A stretch of DNA of 64,000 nucleotides, taken from the NCBI GenBank assembly GCA_039649115.1, contig JBBWZQ010000310.1, positions 1 to 64,000 of the forward strand. The letters are read 5' to 3'. Source of the DNA: DATEJJ01 sp039649115. Lineage in GTDB: Bacteria > Actinomycetota > Actinomycetes > Mycobacteriales > Micromonosporaceae. A program made the translations under genes and the position numbers. Shown piece by piece: positions 6,963 to 14,176 of the stretch. Each line of letters opens with the position of its first letter. Positions within the stretch are counted from its first letter, which is position 1. The notes beneath the pieces were generated by a model that worked only from the letters and a program-made list of their open reading frames with translations, did not search any database and had not been told where the DNA came from.

Positions 6963-7561
6963 CGGCCGCGCCGCTGACCAAGCCGGCGCCGGTCGACGAG
7001 GACGTACGCGCCCTGGTCGCCCGGGCCCGGTCCGGTGACACCGAGGCGTTCGCTGCCCTCTACGAGCAGTACCGCACCACGATCCACCGGCTGGTGTACC
7101 GGCAGGTGAGAGACCAGTCGGTCGCCGAGGACCTGACCTCGGAGACCTTCACCCGCGCGCTGCGGGGCATCGGGCGGTTCACGTGGCAGGGTCGCCACCC
7201 GATCGTCTGGCTGGCCACCATCGCCAACAACCTGGTCAGGGACCACTTCCGGCTGGCCCGGCAGCGGCTGGAGATCGTTTCCAGTGACTCGGTCATCGGC
7301 CAGCAGGGGCGTGGCCCGGCGGCGGAGAGCAGTACCGAGTCCGCCGCGCTGGCCCGGGTGACCCGCCGGGTCCTGCTGGACGCGATCGCCAAGCTCCCTG
7401 CGGCGCAGCGGGAGTGTCTCGCGCTGCGCTTCTACGGCGACCTGGACACCTACCAGACGGCCGCCCGGATGGGCACCACGCCCCGTGCGGTGGTGTCCCT
7501 GCAGTACCGGGCGGTTCAGGCGCTGGCCGACCTGCTGCCGGCGAAGGCGGTGGTGGGCTGA
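6959..7561 (+). CDS. ECF-type RNA polymerase sigma factor
   Basis: 200 residues. Region 2 at about 20-90 (TEAFAALYEQYRTTIHRLVY, then SVAEDLTSETFTRAL, the usual D-L-x-x-E-x-F segment) and region 4 at about 140-195 (LLDAIAKLPAAQRECLALRF, then a HTH with TYQTAARMGTTPRAVVSLQY). This is the group-4 (ECF) layout without region 3. ATG overlaps the upstream stop as ATGA and the downstream gene starts in TGATG. No anti-sigma membrane protein is obvious, but several small membrane proteins follow. I infer that it directs transcription of element genes together with the WhiB-like protein. Confidence 0.87.
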   Translation: MTAAPLTKPAPVDEDVRALVARARSGDTEAFAALYEQYRTTIHRLVYRQVRDQSVAEDLTSETFTRALRGIGRFTWQGRHPIVWLATIANNLVRDHFRLARQRLEIVSSDSVIGQQGRGPAAESSTESAALARVTRRVLLDAIAKLPAAQRECLALRFYGDLDTYQTAARMGTTPRAVVSLQYRAVQALADLLPAKAVVG

Positions 7562-7893
7562 TGTGGTCTCGACTGCGATGGACCCGCACGATCACCTGCC
7601 CGGACTGCAAGGGCGAGGGACATGTCAGCGCATCGCCGGCCGATTGGGAGCGGTGGACCCGCGAGCACACCGCGGCCACCGAGGAGCACCAGCAGGTGCT
7701 GATGGCCTACCAAGCCGGCGAGGCAACCCGCGACCAACTGGACGCGGCCGTGGAGGCGCTGACCGACCAGGTCATCAGCGCGCCCGACGGGCACGACTGC
7801 GAGACCTGCCGCGGATACGGGCGCAAGCCGTTGCAGCGTAAGACGATGCGCCGGCGGCGGCTGCACCTGGGCGCGGGGAGGGCTGTGGCATGA
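7561..7893 (+). CDS. Small DnaJ-type zinc-motif protein
   Basis: 110 residues with two CxxCxGxG motifs, CPDCKGEG near residue 13 and CETCRGYG near residue 81, separated by a charged helical segment, and an Arg-rich tail (MRRRRLHLG). Two such motifs can hold one zinc ion as in DnaJ, but there is no J domain. The start overlaps the sigma stop (TGATG) and the end overlaps the next start (ATGA). Role unknown; part of the transfer operon. Confidence 0.7.
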   Translation: MWSRLRWTRTITCPDCKGEGHVSASPADWERWTREHTAATEEHQQVLMAYQAGEATRDQLDAAVEALTDQVISAPDGHDCETCRGYGRKPLQRKTMRRRRLHLGAGRAVA

Positions 7894-8219
7894 CAACGCA
7901 GACCACCCCGGGCAGGCACCGCTGCTACGGCTCCGTGGCCGTTCGTCACCTGGTGGCGGCCGGTCTCATGGTGCTTCCCGTGGCGATAGCGGCCAAGGCC
8001 GCCGCCGGCAAGAGCCCCATCGACGCGATCACGTCCGCCGACCCGGTCGACCTCGTCCTGCTGGTGCTGGACGTGGTGTTCCTGGTCGCCGGCCTGACCG
8101 TGTGGGGCCTCATCGAGCACCTGGTGGCGCACTGCCGCGCCACCGAGGTCAGCACGCAGACCGGTCCAGACGACCGGTGGTTCACCGACGAGCACGGCAG
8201 GTGGTGGTACAGGCCATGA
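7890..8219 (+). CDS. Two-span membrane protein
   Basis: 109 residues. Predicted membrane segments at about 20-40 (LVAAGLMVLPVAIAAKAAA) and 53-75 (DLVLLVLDVVFLVAGLTVWG), with a polar C-terminus ending WFTDEHGRWWYRP. Overlaps both neighbours by four bases. No family recognised. Small membrane proteins of this sort are typical of actinomycete spread (Spd) gene sets that accompany TraB, which fits the context but is not proof. Confidence 0.65.
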   Translation: MTTQTTPGRHRCYGSVAVRHLVAAGLMVLPVAIAAKAAAGKSPIDAITSADPVDLVLLVLDVVFLVAGLTVWGLIEHLVAHCRATEVSTQTGPDDRWFTDEHGRWWYRP

Positions 8220-8662
8220 CAATCCTCGACTACGACACGAACAACGGTCCGGCCACCGCCTCGACCGCACCGGTTTCCGTACGGCGGCCGGCCCCCGCAC
8301 CGCAGGTCTGGCTCAACGACGGGCCGGCCACCCGACTCGGCGCGCTGCTGCACACCGAGGTCGGGCACGCCGGACGCTGCTACACCGCCCGGGCGGTCCG
8401 CACGACGCCGTTCGCGGTGCTGCTGGCCGCCGGCGGCACCCTCGCCCACGCGGCCGCGCAGCACTGGCACGACGGCGGTGGCGGTGAGGCGCTGGCCCGC
8501 TGGCCCGGCGTCACCCCGCTGACCGCGGTCGCCGTCTTGCTGGCCGCGCTGGCGGCCTGCGCCGGCTGGGCCGTGCTGGGGCACCTGCTGTGGCACCGCG
8601 ACGAGGCGCCGTACGCCGGCAACGAGGTCCTTGACCTCGGACCGGAGGTGCCCCGTGGCTAG
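8216..8662 (+). CDS. Two-span membrane protein
   Basis: 148 residues. Membrane segments at about 63-82 (TPFAVLLAAGGTLAHAAAQ) and 100-125 (TPLTAVAVLLAALAACAGWA) joined by a short Gly/His loop. The N-terminal 50 residues are Pro/Ala-rich and cytosolic in the likely topology. ATG overlaps the upstream stop; its 3' end overlaps the next gene by eight bases. Possible Spd-like transfer protein; function not established. Confidence 0.65.
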   Translation: MTILDYDTNNGPATASTAPVSVRRPAPAPQVWLNDGPATRLGALLHTEVGHAGRCYTARAVRTTPFAVLLAAGGTLAHAAAQHWHDGGGGEALARWPGVTPLTAVAVLLAALAACAGWAVLGHLLWHRDEAPYAGNEVLDLGPEVPRG

Positions 8663-8897
8663 CGGCGGCGCGGTCCTGCTAGCCCGGCCACGGGTCCGCC
8701 TGGACTGGTCCGGCCCGCAGCACTACGACGCGGACCACAGGCTGCCCTGCCGGGTCTGCGAGACCGACACCAGCACGCGCGACGGGCAGGGCAAGCCCTG
8801 CCACCAGTCATGCGCCGAGCGGGAGCTCGCCGCCAAGCTGGCCGCCGATCGTGGCGGGCAGCTCGGCGAGTTGCGCAGCGAGGTGCAACTGCCGTGA
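8655..8897 (+). CDS. Small zinc-finger-like protein
   Basis: 80 residues from GTG 8655, which has GGAGG at normal spacing inside the upstream gene. Cysteines are arranged as CRVC and, 16 residues later, CHQSC, enough for one zinc site. A helical, charged C-terminus follows (AERELAAKLAADRGGQLGEL). The stop overlaps the next start as GTGA. Not recognised; part of the same operon. Confidence 0.6.
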   Translation: MASGGAVLLARPRVRLDWSGPQHYDADHRLPCRVCETDTSTRDGQGKPCHQSCAERELAAKLAADRGGQLGELRSEVQLP

Positions 8898-9121
8898 CTG
8901 TGACGACGACGGGTACCGCACCGGCCGGGCCGGGCTGGGTGGTGGCCAACCACCGGGCCGGCCGGCTGGTGTCGGTACTCGCCGTGCCGGATCCCGCCGC
9001 GGCGCTCGCGCTGGCGAGCGTCGTGCGCGAGTTCTGGCCCGAACTAGAGGCCAAGGCGCTGGCCGGCCCCGCCGCAGCCGCGCTGCTCGACCAGACCCGG
9101 GGAGGTGGCCATGGCCGGTAA
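8894..9121 (+). CDS. Small hypothetical protein
   Basis: 75 residues from GTG 8894, which overlaps the previous stop. A short Thr/Gly N-terminus is followed by WVVANHRAGRLVSVLAVPD and an Ala-rich helix. No membrane segment or metal motif. I do not recognise it. It is held in the operon by overlaps on both sides, which is the main support for it being real. Confidence 0.55.
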   Translation: MTVTTTGTAPAGPGWVVANHRAGRLVSVLAVPDPAAALALASVVREFWPELEAKALAGPAAAALLDQTRGGGHGR

Positions 9122-9371
9122 GCGCACCACGACCGGCGGCGGCCGCCCCAAACAGCGCCGGATGGGCGCCGCCCGACGCCGCGCCGCCCTGACGTGGCGG
9201 CTGGCCGCCGCCCAGAGCCCACACGAACAAATCGCCGCCGCGGCCGCGTACGCGGTCTCGGCGGCCAAGGAGGCCCCGCCTCAGGCCGCCCAGATCGCGG
9301 CGACCGAAGCGGTGCAACTGCTGACCGCGCTCGGCGACAGGTTGCTGGGTGCCAAGGAGGAACGACCGTGA
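9111..9371 (+). CDS. Small basic protein
   Basis: 86 residues from ATG 9111 with GGAGG five bases upstream. The N-terminal third is very basic (KRTTTGGGRPKQRRMGAARR), the rest an Ala-rich amphipathic helix (AAYAVSAAKEAPPQAAQIAA). The composition suggests nucleic-acid or membrane-surface binding. Overlaps both neighbours. Not recognised. Confidence 0.6.
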   Translation: MAGKRTTTGGGRPKQRRMGAARRRAALTWRLAAAQSPHEQIAAAAAYAVSAAKEAPPQAAQIAATEAVQLLTALGDRLLGAKEERP

Positions 9372-9865
9372 ACGACACCCACACCGTCGACGAGACGCCC
9401 CAGCGCCCGTCACCACACCCCAGGCGGACCCCCGGGCCCGCCCCAGCGTCGGCCACAGCGTCGGCCACAGAGGGCCCCCGGCCCCCTGTGGCCGACGCCG
9501 AACCGGCCGACAGCGGATTCTCGCTGGGCTCGTGGCTGAGCGACGCGCTCGGCCGCTACTGGATGCCGCCGGCCCTGTGGTCGCAGCCGGCGGCATCGCT
9601 GGACGACCTGTCCGCATACGCCCACTGCGGCGAGTGGACCAGCAAGCACGGCGCGCTGCGGGCGCTGGGTATCGGCTGGTGGCGCGTCATCGGCCTGCCC
9701 ATCACCGCGGCGTGCCGCCGCATCGAGTGGGTCGCGCAACGACCCGGACGGTTCCTGACCGTCTTCGCCCTGTTCGTTCTTGTGGCTCGCTCCAGTTGGG
9801 GCCACACCGCCCTCTACTGGCTGGCCACACCCCTACGCGGGCTGGCCTGGCTGGCCGGCTTCTGA
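9368..9865 (+). CDS. Membrane-associated protein of the transfer operon
   Basis: 165 residues from GTG 9368 (overlapping the previous stop). About 45 residues of Pro/Thr/Ala-rich sequence lead to LGSWLSDALGRYWMPPALW, a Trp-rich amphipathic part and one or two hydrophobic segments near the C-terminus (FLTVFALFVLVARSSWGHTA and LYWLATPLRGLAWLAGF). No enzyme motif. Probably a Spd-like or TraB-associated membrane protein by context only. Confidence 0.65.
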   Translation: MNDTHTVDETPQRPSPHPRRTPGPAPASATASATEGPRPPVADAEPADSGFSLGSWLSDALGRYWMPPALWSQPAASLDDLSAYAHCGEWTSKHGALRALGIGWWRVIGLPITAACRRIEWVAQRPGRFLTVFALFVLVARSSWGHTALYWLATPLRGLAWLAGF

Positions 9866-9886
9866 CCTCCCGGAAGGAGTTGACTC

Positions 9887-10300
9887 ATGATCCCCCTGTC
9901 TGTCATCGGAGCGGTTGCACTCGGCATCGGCGTCGTGTGCTGGATCCGCAAAGTGGCGCCCCGGTTCACCGCCTGGTGCGCGCTGATCGTCGGCGTCGCC
10001 CTCGCCGGGTGGTCTGGCAAGTTCGTCAGCGACGCCGTCGGTAACGCCACCGTCGCCGCCAACCGGATCGGCGCGACGCTGATCGGCGTCGGCCTCGGCA
10101 CGGCCGTTGTCGTCGCCGCGGTCATGTGGCTGTACCTCGACCTACGTAAGAAGGGCAAGGTCTCCAAGGCCGCGCCGTTTGTCGCGCTGGTGGTGCCGTC
10201 GCTGTTGCCGGTGCTGTTCGTCGCGCTGATGACCATCCCCGCGCTGCACGATGCCACCGGCCAGGTCCGCGAGTACTACACCCAGCTGAAAAGGGGCTAA
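9887..10300 (+). CDS. Multi-span small membrane protein
   Basis: 137 residues with GGAAGGAG seven bases before ATG. Four hydrophobic stretches are visible: about 3-18, 30-45, 66-88 (IGVGLGTAVVVAAVMWLYL) and 98-117 (FVALVVPSLLPVLFVALMTI). There is a short basic loop LRKKGKVSK. No family recognised; size and topology resemble actinomycete plasmid SpdB-like spread proteins. Confidence 0.65.
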   Translation: MIPLSVIGAVALGIGVVCWIRKVAPRFTAWCALIVGVALAGWSGKFVSDAVGNATVAANRIGATLIGVGLGTAVVVAAVMWLYLDLRKKGKVSKAAPFVALVVPSLLPVLFVALMTIPALHDATGQVREYYTQLKRG

Positions 10301-10304
10301 GGCC

Positions 10305-11225
10305 ATGCTCGAGATGTTCATCGGCTGCGTCATCATCGTTCTGGCCTGCAGGTTCCTCGGCGCTGTTGTCGTCGACCTCTTCTACGCCGGGCGGTGGGGC
10401 AAGCTTCCACCGCGGATGCAGAAGCGGATGGCCGAACTCGCCGCTGCGCAGAAGGCCGGCGTGCCACCTCGCGCCACCTTCGCGGACTACCTGCAGACCG
10501 TGTGGGGCGACGTGTGGGAAGCCGCGATCGCCGAGCGGAAGGCCAAGCGGGAGAACCCCACCCCGGCCCGCAATAAGGGCCCGGCGAAGACCTTCTTCAG
10601 CAACTGGTGGAACACGGCCTGGGAGAACCTGGAGACCAAGCGCCAGGCCAAGAACACCGGCGGCAACCCGCCCGACGCCGCGAAACCGGGCACCCCGGGT
10701 GCGGGTACGCCGCCTCCGGCGTCCACTACCCCGCCCACACCACCCCCGACCACACCACCCCCGGCGTCTCCCGCCGAGCCGGCTTCACCCGGCCCGCAGG
10801 CGGGCACGCCACCCGAGACTCCCGACCCGGCGGCGCCGTCGCCGGGCGGGGGGCCGAGCCCCGCGCCGGCCAGCCCAGACGGCACCGCGCCGTCGGGCAA
10901 CAACGTGATCCCGTTCAGGAGAAAGGAAGACCCCGTGTCCGGAGGAGAAGTAACCGGTCTGGTCACCGCCCAGCAGTACGCGGCCGAGATGTCCTCGGCG
11001 ATGGGCGACCAGATCTCGGCGACCGAGCAGTTCGTGGCGTCGCTGACCGGCGCCGGCGTCACCGGCGAGGCCATCGCCGCCGCCCAGCGCGCGCAGGAGC
11101 TGTCCGCTCAGGCCAGCGCGGCCTGGCAAACGGCCAACAGCGCGCTGCACCAGCAGGACGTCGTGAAGGAGGCGTACAGCACCGTTCCCGACGCCGGGGA
11201 AAAGGGATTCGTCACCGCCGAGTGA
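10305..11225 (+). CDS. Membrane-anchored protein with proline-rich linker
   Basis: 306 residues. One N-terminal membrane segment at about 5-27 (FIGCVIIVLACRFLGAVVVD), a charged helical part with repeated Trp (WGDVWEAAIAERKAKREN, then WWNTAWENLETKRQ), a long Pro/Thr/Ala linker at about 120-205, and a helical C-terminal domain (about 215-306) rich in Ala and Gln (AAEMSSAMGDQISATEQF). The design, an anchor, a wall-spanning linker and a coiled helical head, would suit a transfer scaffold. It lies directly before the TraB-like translocase. Not recognised as a named family. Confidence 0.65.
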   Translation: MLEMFIGCVIIVLACRFLGAVVVDLFYAGRWGKLPPRMQKRMAELAAAQKAGVPPRATFADYLQTVWGDVWEAAIAERKAKRENPTPARNKGPAKTFFSNWWNTAWENLETKRQAKNTGGNPPDAAKPGTPGAGTPPPASTTPPTPPPTTPPPASPAEPASPGPQAGTPPETPDPAAPSPGGGPSPAPASPDGTAPSGNNVIPFRRKEDPVSGGEVTGLVTAQQYAAEMSSAMGDQISATEQFVASLTGAGVTGEAIAAAQRAQELSAQASAAWQTANSALHQQDVVKEAYSTVPDAGEKGFVTAE

Positions 11226-11316
11226 CAACCCGGGTGCCGGCCGAACCCGCAGGGGTTCGGCCGATGCCCAGGCTAGCACGGGCAGCCCGAGCACAGCAGG
11301 CACAGAGGAGGACGTT

Positions 11317-13431
11317 GTGGCAACGACCCAGGTCAAGCCCGGCCTCGCCGCCGTGACGGCGGACGACGGCCGGGCCGGCGGGGACACCGACCCCAGCGCC
11401 GAAGAGCGATCGCAACAGTGGCACCAGGACCGCATGCGTTACCGGCTGCGCCACCAGGCCCGCCCGCACTACTCCGCCGCCCTGCTCGTCGCGGCGGCCG
11501 GCGCCGCCCGCGCCGCCGTACACCTGACCGGCGACGAGGCCGCCGTCGCGCTGGCCACCGCCGGCGCGGCATACGTCACCGCGGTCGTGGTGGCCACCGT
11601 GGCGCGGCGACGGCTGAGCAGCCAGCGCCTGCGCCGGTGGGCCACCACCTGTGCCTTCGTCGCCGCGAGCTGGCTGACCTGGGCCGCCAACGCCGGGCTG
11701 TCCTTCGACACGGCCAGCCTCCTCGCGATGCTGACCGCCGCGCTCGCGCTGCCGTACTGGCAGCGTCACCGCATCCCCAACACTGCCCCGGCCGAGCCGG
11801 AGCACCGGCCGGGCCTGGACGGGTACCCCAGGTTGTGGGCCAGCTACTGCGGCGGCACGTCAGGCGGGCCGCTGCCCGGCTCCTGGTTGACCAGCCACGA
11901 GCTCATCGAGGCCGGTGAGCGGTTCGTGCTCCAGCTCATGCCGGGCAAGCAGACCCTCGGTGGTGCGCTGGCCGCGTTGCCGCTGCTGCGCACCGGCCTG
12001 CACCTGTTGCCGCGCCAGGACCTCATCATGGAGCGGCACCCGATCCTCGACGAGTCCTGCCTGCAGCTCACCATCGTCACCAGGTCCACGGTGCTGACCA
12101 CCGACCGGGTGCCGTGGCCCGGCCCCAACTACGACCCCGCGACCGGGACCGTGGCGCTCGGCCCCTACATCGACGGCGAGGGCGTCGGCCGGTGGCGCAT
12201 GTACTGCGACAACGGGCTCATGGGCGGCTTCCTCTGCGGCGCCACGCGCACCGGCAAGTCCCGGATCTTCGATTCGGTCGCGCTTTCCGCGGCGGCTACG
12301 GGGTTCTCCGTCGTGTGGTTCGGCGACCCGCAGCAGGGTGCCAGCTCGCCGATGCTGGCCCGCCACGCCGACTACGTGGCCCGCGACATCCCCGCCATCC
12401 GCCGGATGCTCGCCCTCGCCATCCTGGTCAAGGAGCTGCGGCAGGCAGAAAACGCCCTGGAGGACCGCGAGGGCTTCGTACCCAGCAAGGACCGCCCCGG
12501 CCTGCTGATCTTCATCGACGAGTGTCACCGCGCGTTCGCTGACCCGCAAATCCAGTACATGGCCACCGAACTCGCCCGCGAGGGCGGCAAGTGCGGAGTG
12601 GCCATCGTGGCCGCCTCCCAGGTGGCCACTTTGGATACCTTCGGCAAGGGCGAGCGGGCCAAGGACGCTGACGCACTGCGTTCCAGCTTGTGCGCTGGCA
12701 ACCTCGTCGTGCTGTACACGAAGAGCACCAACGCCAAGGAAGTCCTCAAAATCGACGTCGACCCGACCCAGTTCCCCCGCATTCCGGGCTACGCATACCT
12801 GGTCGACCAGACCGGCCACGGCCGGTCCGCGCCGTTGCGCGGCTACTACGTCGCCGACGAGGACCGCGACGCGTGGGCCGACGACATCGTCTGGCGCGGG
12901 CTGGACACCGGTGCGGCGAACGCCGCCGGGGACCGTTACCTGCACCGCCGTGACCACGCGGCCACCGAGAAGGAGGCCCTCGCGGCGAAGGTCGCCGCGA
13001 TGCGCGCCGGCCAGCCCGGCGCGTGGTCGTCTCCGCCGCCCGCGACCGCCACGCCCAACACTTCCCCCCCGGCGGCTGCCCCGGCCGCAGCGGGACTCCT
13101 GCCGACGATCCCGGCCGACAACGTCATCCAGTTCCCGACCTGGCCGCCCCGCAACCTGCGCCCCGCCGCACCGGCCGCCGCCCAGCGGACCACCGCGGTC
13201 GCTACCGCACCGATCCTCAGCACCGAGCGAGGCCAGCGCATCTACAAGCTCATCCGCGCCGGCGTGGTCCGCACCGGCAAGCTGCAGGAGCAGTCCGGCT
13301 ACGGCGAAACGCACGTCCGCAACACGCTCCACGCCCTCGTCACCGCAGGTCTGATCCGCGACGCCGGGCACGGCAAGTGGACCCACACCAGCGCCGCCGC
13401 CGACGACGAGGAGGTCGAACAGCCCGCATGA
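11317..13431 (+). CDS. TraB/FtsK-like DNA translocase
   Basis: 704 residues. Membrane part at about 52-150 (four hydrophobic stretches), motor domain with Walker A GATRTGKS (308-315) and Walker B LLIFIDE (396-402), Pro-rich linker at about 560-635, and a winged-helix domain at about 645-697 (RGQRIYKLIRAGVVRTGK, then YGETHVRNTLHALVTAGLIR) in the place of the FtsK gamma / TraB DNA-recognition domain. In actinomycete plasmids TraB hexamers pump double-stranded DNA between mycelial cells after binding short repeats called clt. GTG start with GGAGG upstream. Last gene of the WhiB-sigma operon. It is too small for a chromosomal FtsK and has a different membrane part. The 8-bp motif it reads may be the GTTCC array at 20.5-22.7 kb (inference). 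Confidence 0.85.
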   Translation: MATTQVKPGLAAVTADDGRAGGDTDPSAEERSQQWHQDRMRYRLRHQARPHYSAALLVAAAGAARAAVHLTGDEAAVALATAGAAYVTAVVVATVARRRLSSQRLRRWATTCAFVAASWLTWAANAGLSFDTASLLAMLTAALALPYWQRHRIPNTAPAEPEHRPGLDGYPRLWASYCGGTSGGPLPGSWLTSHELIEAGERFVLQLMPGKQTLGGALAALPLLRTGLHLLPRQDLIMERHPILDESCLQLTIVTRSTVLTTDRVPWPGPNYDPATGTVALGPYIDGEGVGRWRMYCDNGLMGGFLCGATRTGKSRIFDSVALSAAATGFSVVWFGDPQQGASSPMLARHADYVARDIPAIRRMLALAILVKELRQAENALEDREGFVPSKDRPGLLIFIDECHRAFADPQIQYMATELAREGGKCGVAIVAASQVATLDTFGKGERAKDADALRSSLCAGNLVVLYTKSTNAKEVLKIDVDPTQFPRIPGYAYLVDQTGHGRSAPLRGYYVADEDRDAWADDIVWRGLDTGAANAAGDRYLHRRDHAATEKEALAAKVAAMRAGQPGAWSSPPPATATPNTSPPAAAPAAAGLLPTIPADNVIQFPTWPPRNLRPAAPAAAQRTTAVATAPILSTERGQRIYKLIRAGVVRTGKLQEQSGYGETHVRNTLHALVTAGLIRDAGHGKWTHTSAAADDEEVEQPA

Positions 13432-13560
13432 TTCATACCCGGGGTAAAAGGTCCGGTATGTGGTCGACTGTTCGCTCCGGCCATAACACAACATCACCGT
13501 GCCGTTCGGCTGGCGTGTCGGGGCGGCGGTACTGGTACCAGCCCTGGCAAGATTTCGCAC

Positions 13561-13797
13561 ATGGACACGGACGACGCGATTCCGCTGCCGAAGCCGGTCG
13601 CCGGCGAGCTACGAATCCACAAGGTCTACGCCAGCCCCGACCGATGGCGGGAGATCGCCAGGCGGGCCAAGTTGGCCGGTATGTCGGTCAGTGCGTACCT
13701 CAACGCATTGATCGACCGGGACGAGATCGATTCGGCCGGTCGCCCGGTCTGGGCCGCCCCGGTAGACGCGCAGCAGCAGCTACCGCTCGCCAGCTGA
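13561..13797 (+). CDS. Ribbon-helix-helix-like small protein
   Basis: 78 residues. IHKVYASPDRWREIARRAKL followed by GMSVSAYLNALIDRD has the strand-helix-helix pattern of CopG/Arc-type DNA-binding proteins (beta strand at about 18-24, helices at about 27-38 and 43-56). No good ribosome site precedes ATG, which follows a TTTCGCAC leader, so a leaderless transcript is possible. It stands alone after the TraB gene. It may control copy number or the adjacent helicase gene. Confidence 0.6.
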   Translation: MDTDDAIPLPKPVAGELRIHKVYASPDRWREIARRAKLAGMSVSAYLNALIDRDEIDSAGRPVWAAPVDAQQQLPLAS

Positions 13798-13882
13798 GGC
13801 GACACCCTCAGCCGCTCCGTCTACCCCCTGAGCCCCCTGCGAGGAGGACGCCGCACGGCGTAGCCCTAAGTCCAGAAACGGC

Positions 13883-13961
13883 AACGACGGCCCCTGGTGA
13901 TGAGCTTGGCGGCTAATCCAGGAACCGTCGTTCAACCCCACCGAAGGAGCAACGACGTTGC
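13883..13961. repeat. Nested hairpins before dnaB
   Basis: Arms AACGACGG (13883-13890) with CCTGG (13893-13897), and CCAGG (13918-13922) with CCGTCGTT (13925-13932), form an interrupted 13-bp stem. The 13-nt palindrome GCAACGACGTTGC (13949-13961) repeats its outer motif. The gap between the 13561 gene and dnaB (13798-14176) holds this and no gene. It may be a terminator or attenuator, or a protein-binding site. Confidence 0.5.
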
Positions 13962-14176
13962 GTAGCCCTCCGGGCGGGCTCCCACATGTCTAAGTGGCGA
14001 CCCGCTAACACGATAACCGAGGCGCCTGACAGTTTCACCGGGCGGTCCGAGATTTCACCTTGTGTCCTGCTCGGCCCGCGCCCTGGTCCCGGCGAACCGG
14101 GCGTTTCGTCGCGCCCCTGCGCAGCCGACGTTGCGCAGATGTCGGCGCCTCGCACACGCCCGGGACGGTGCCGGGC

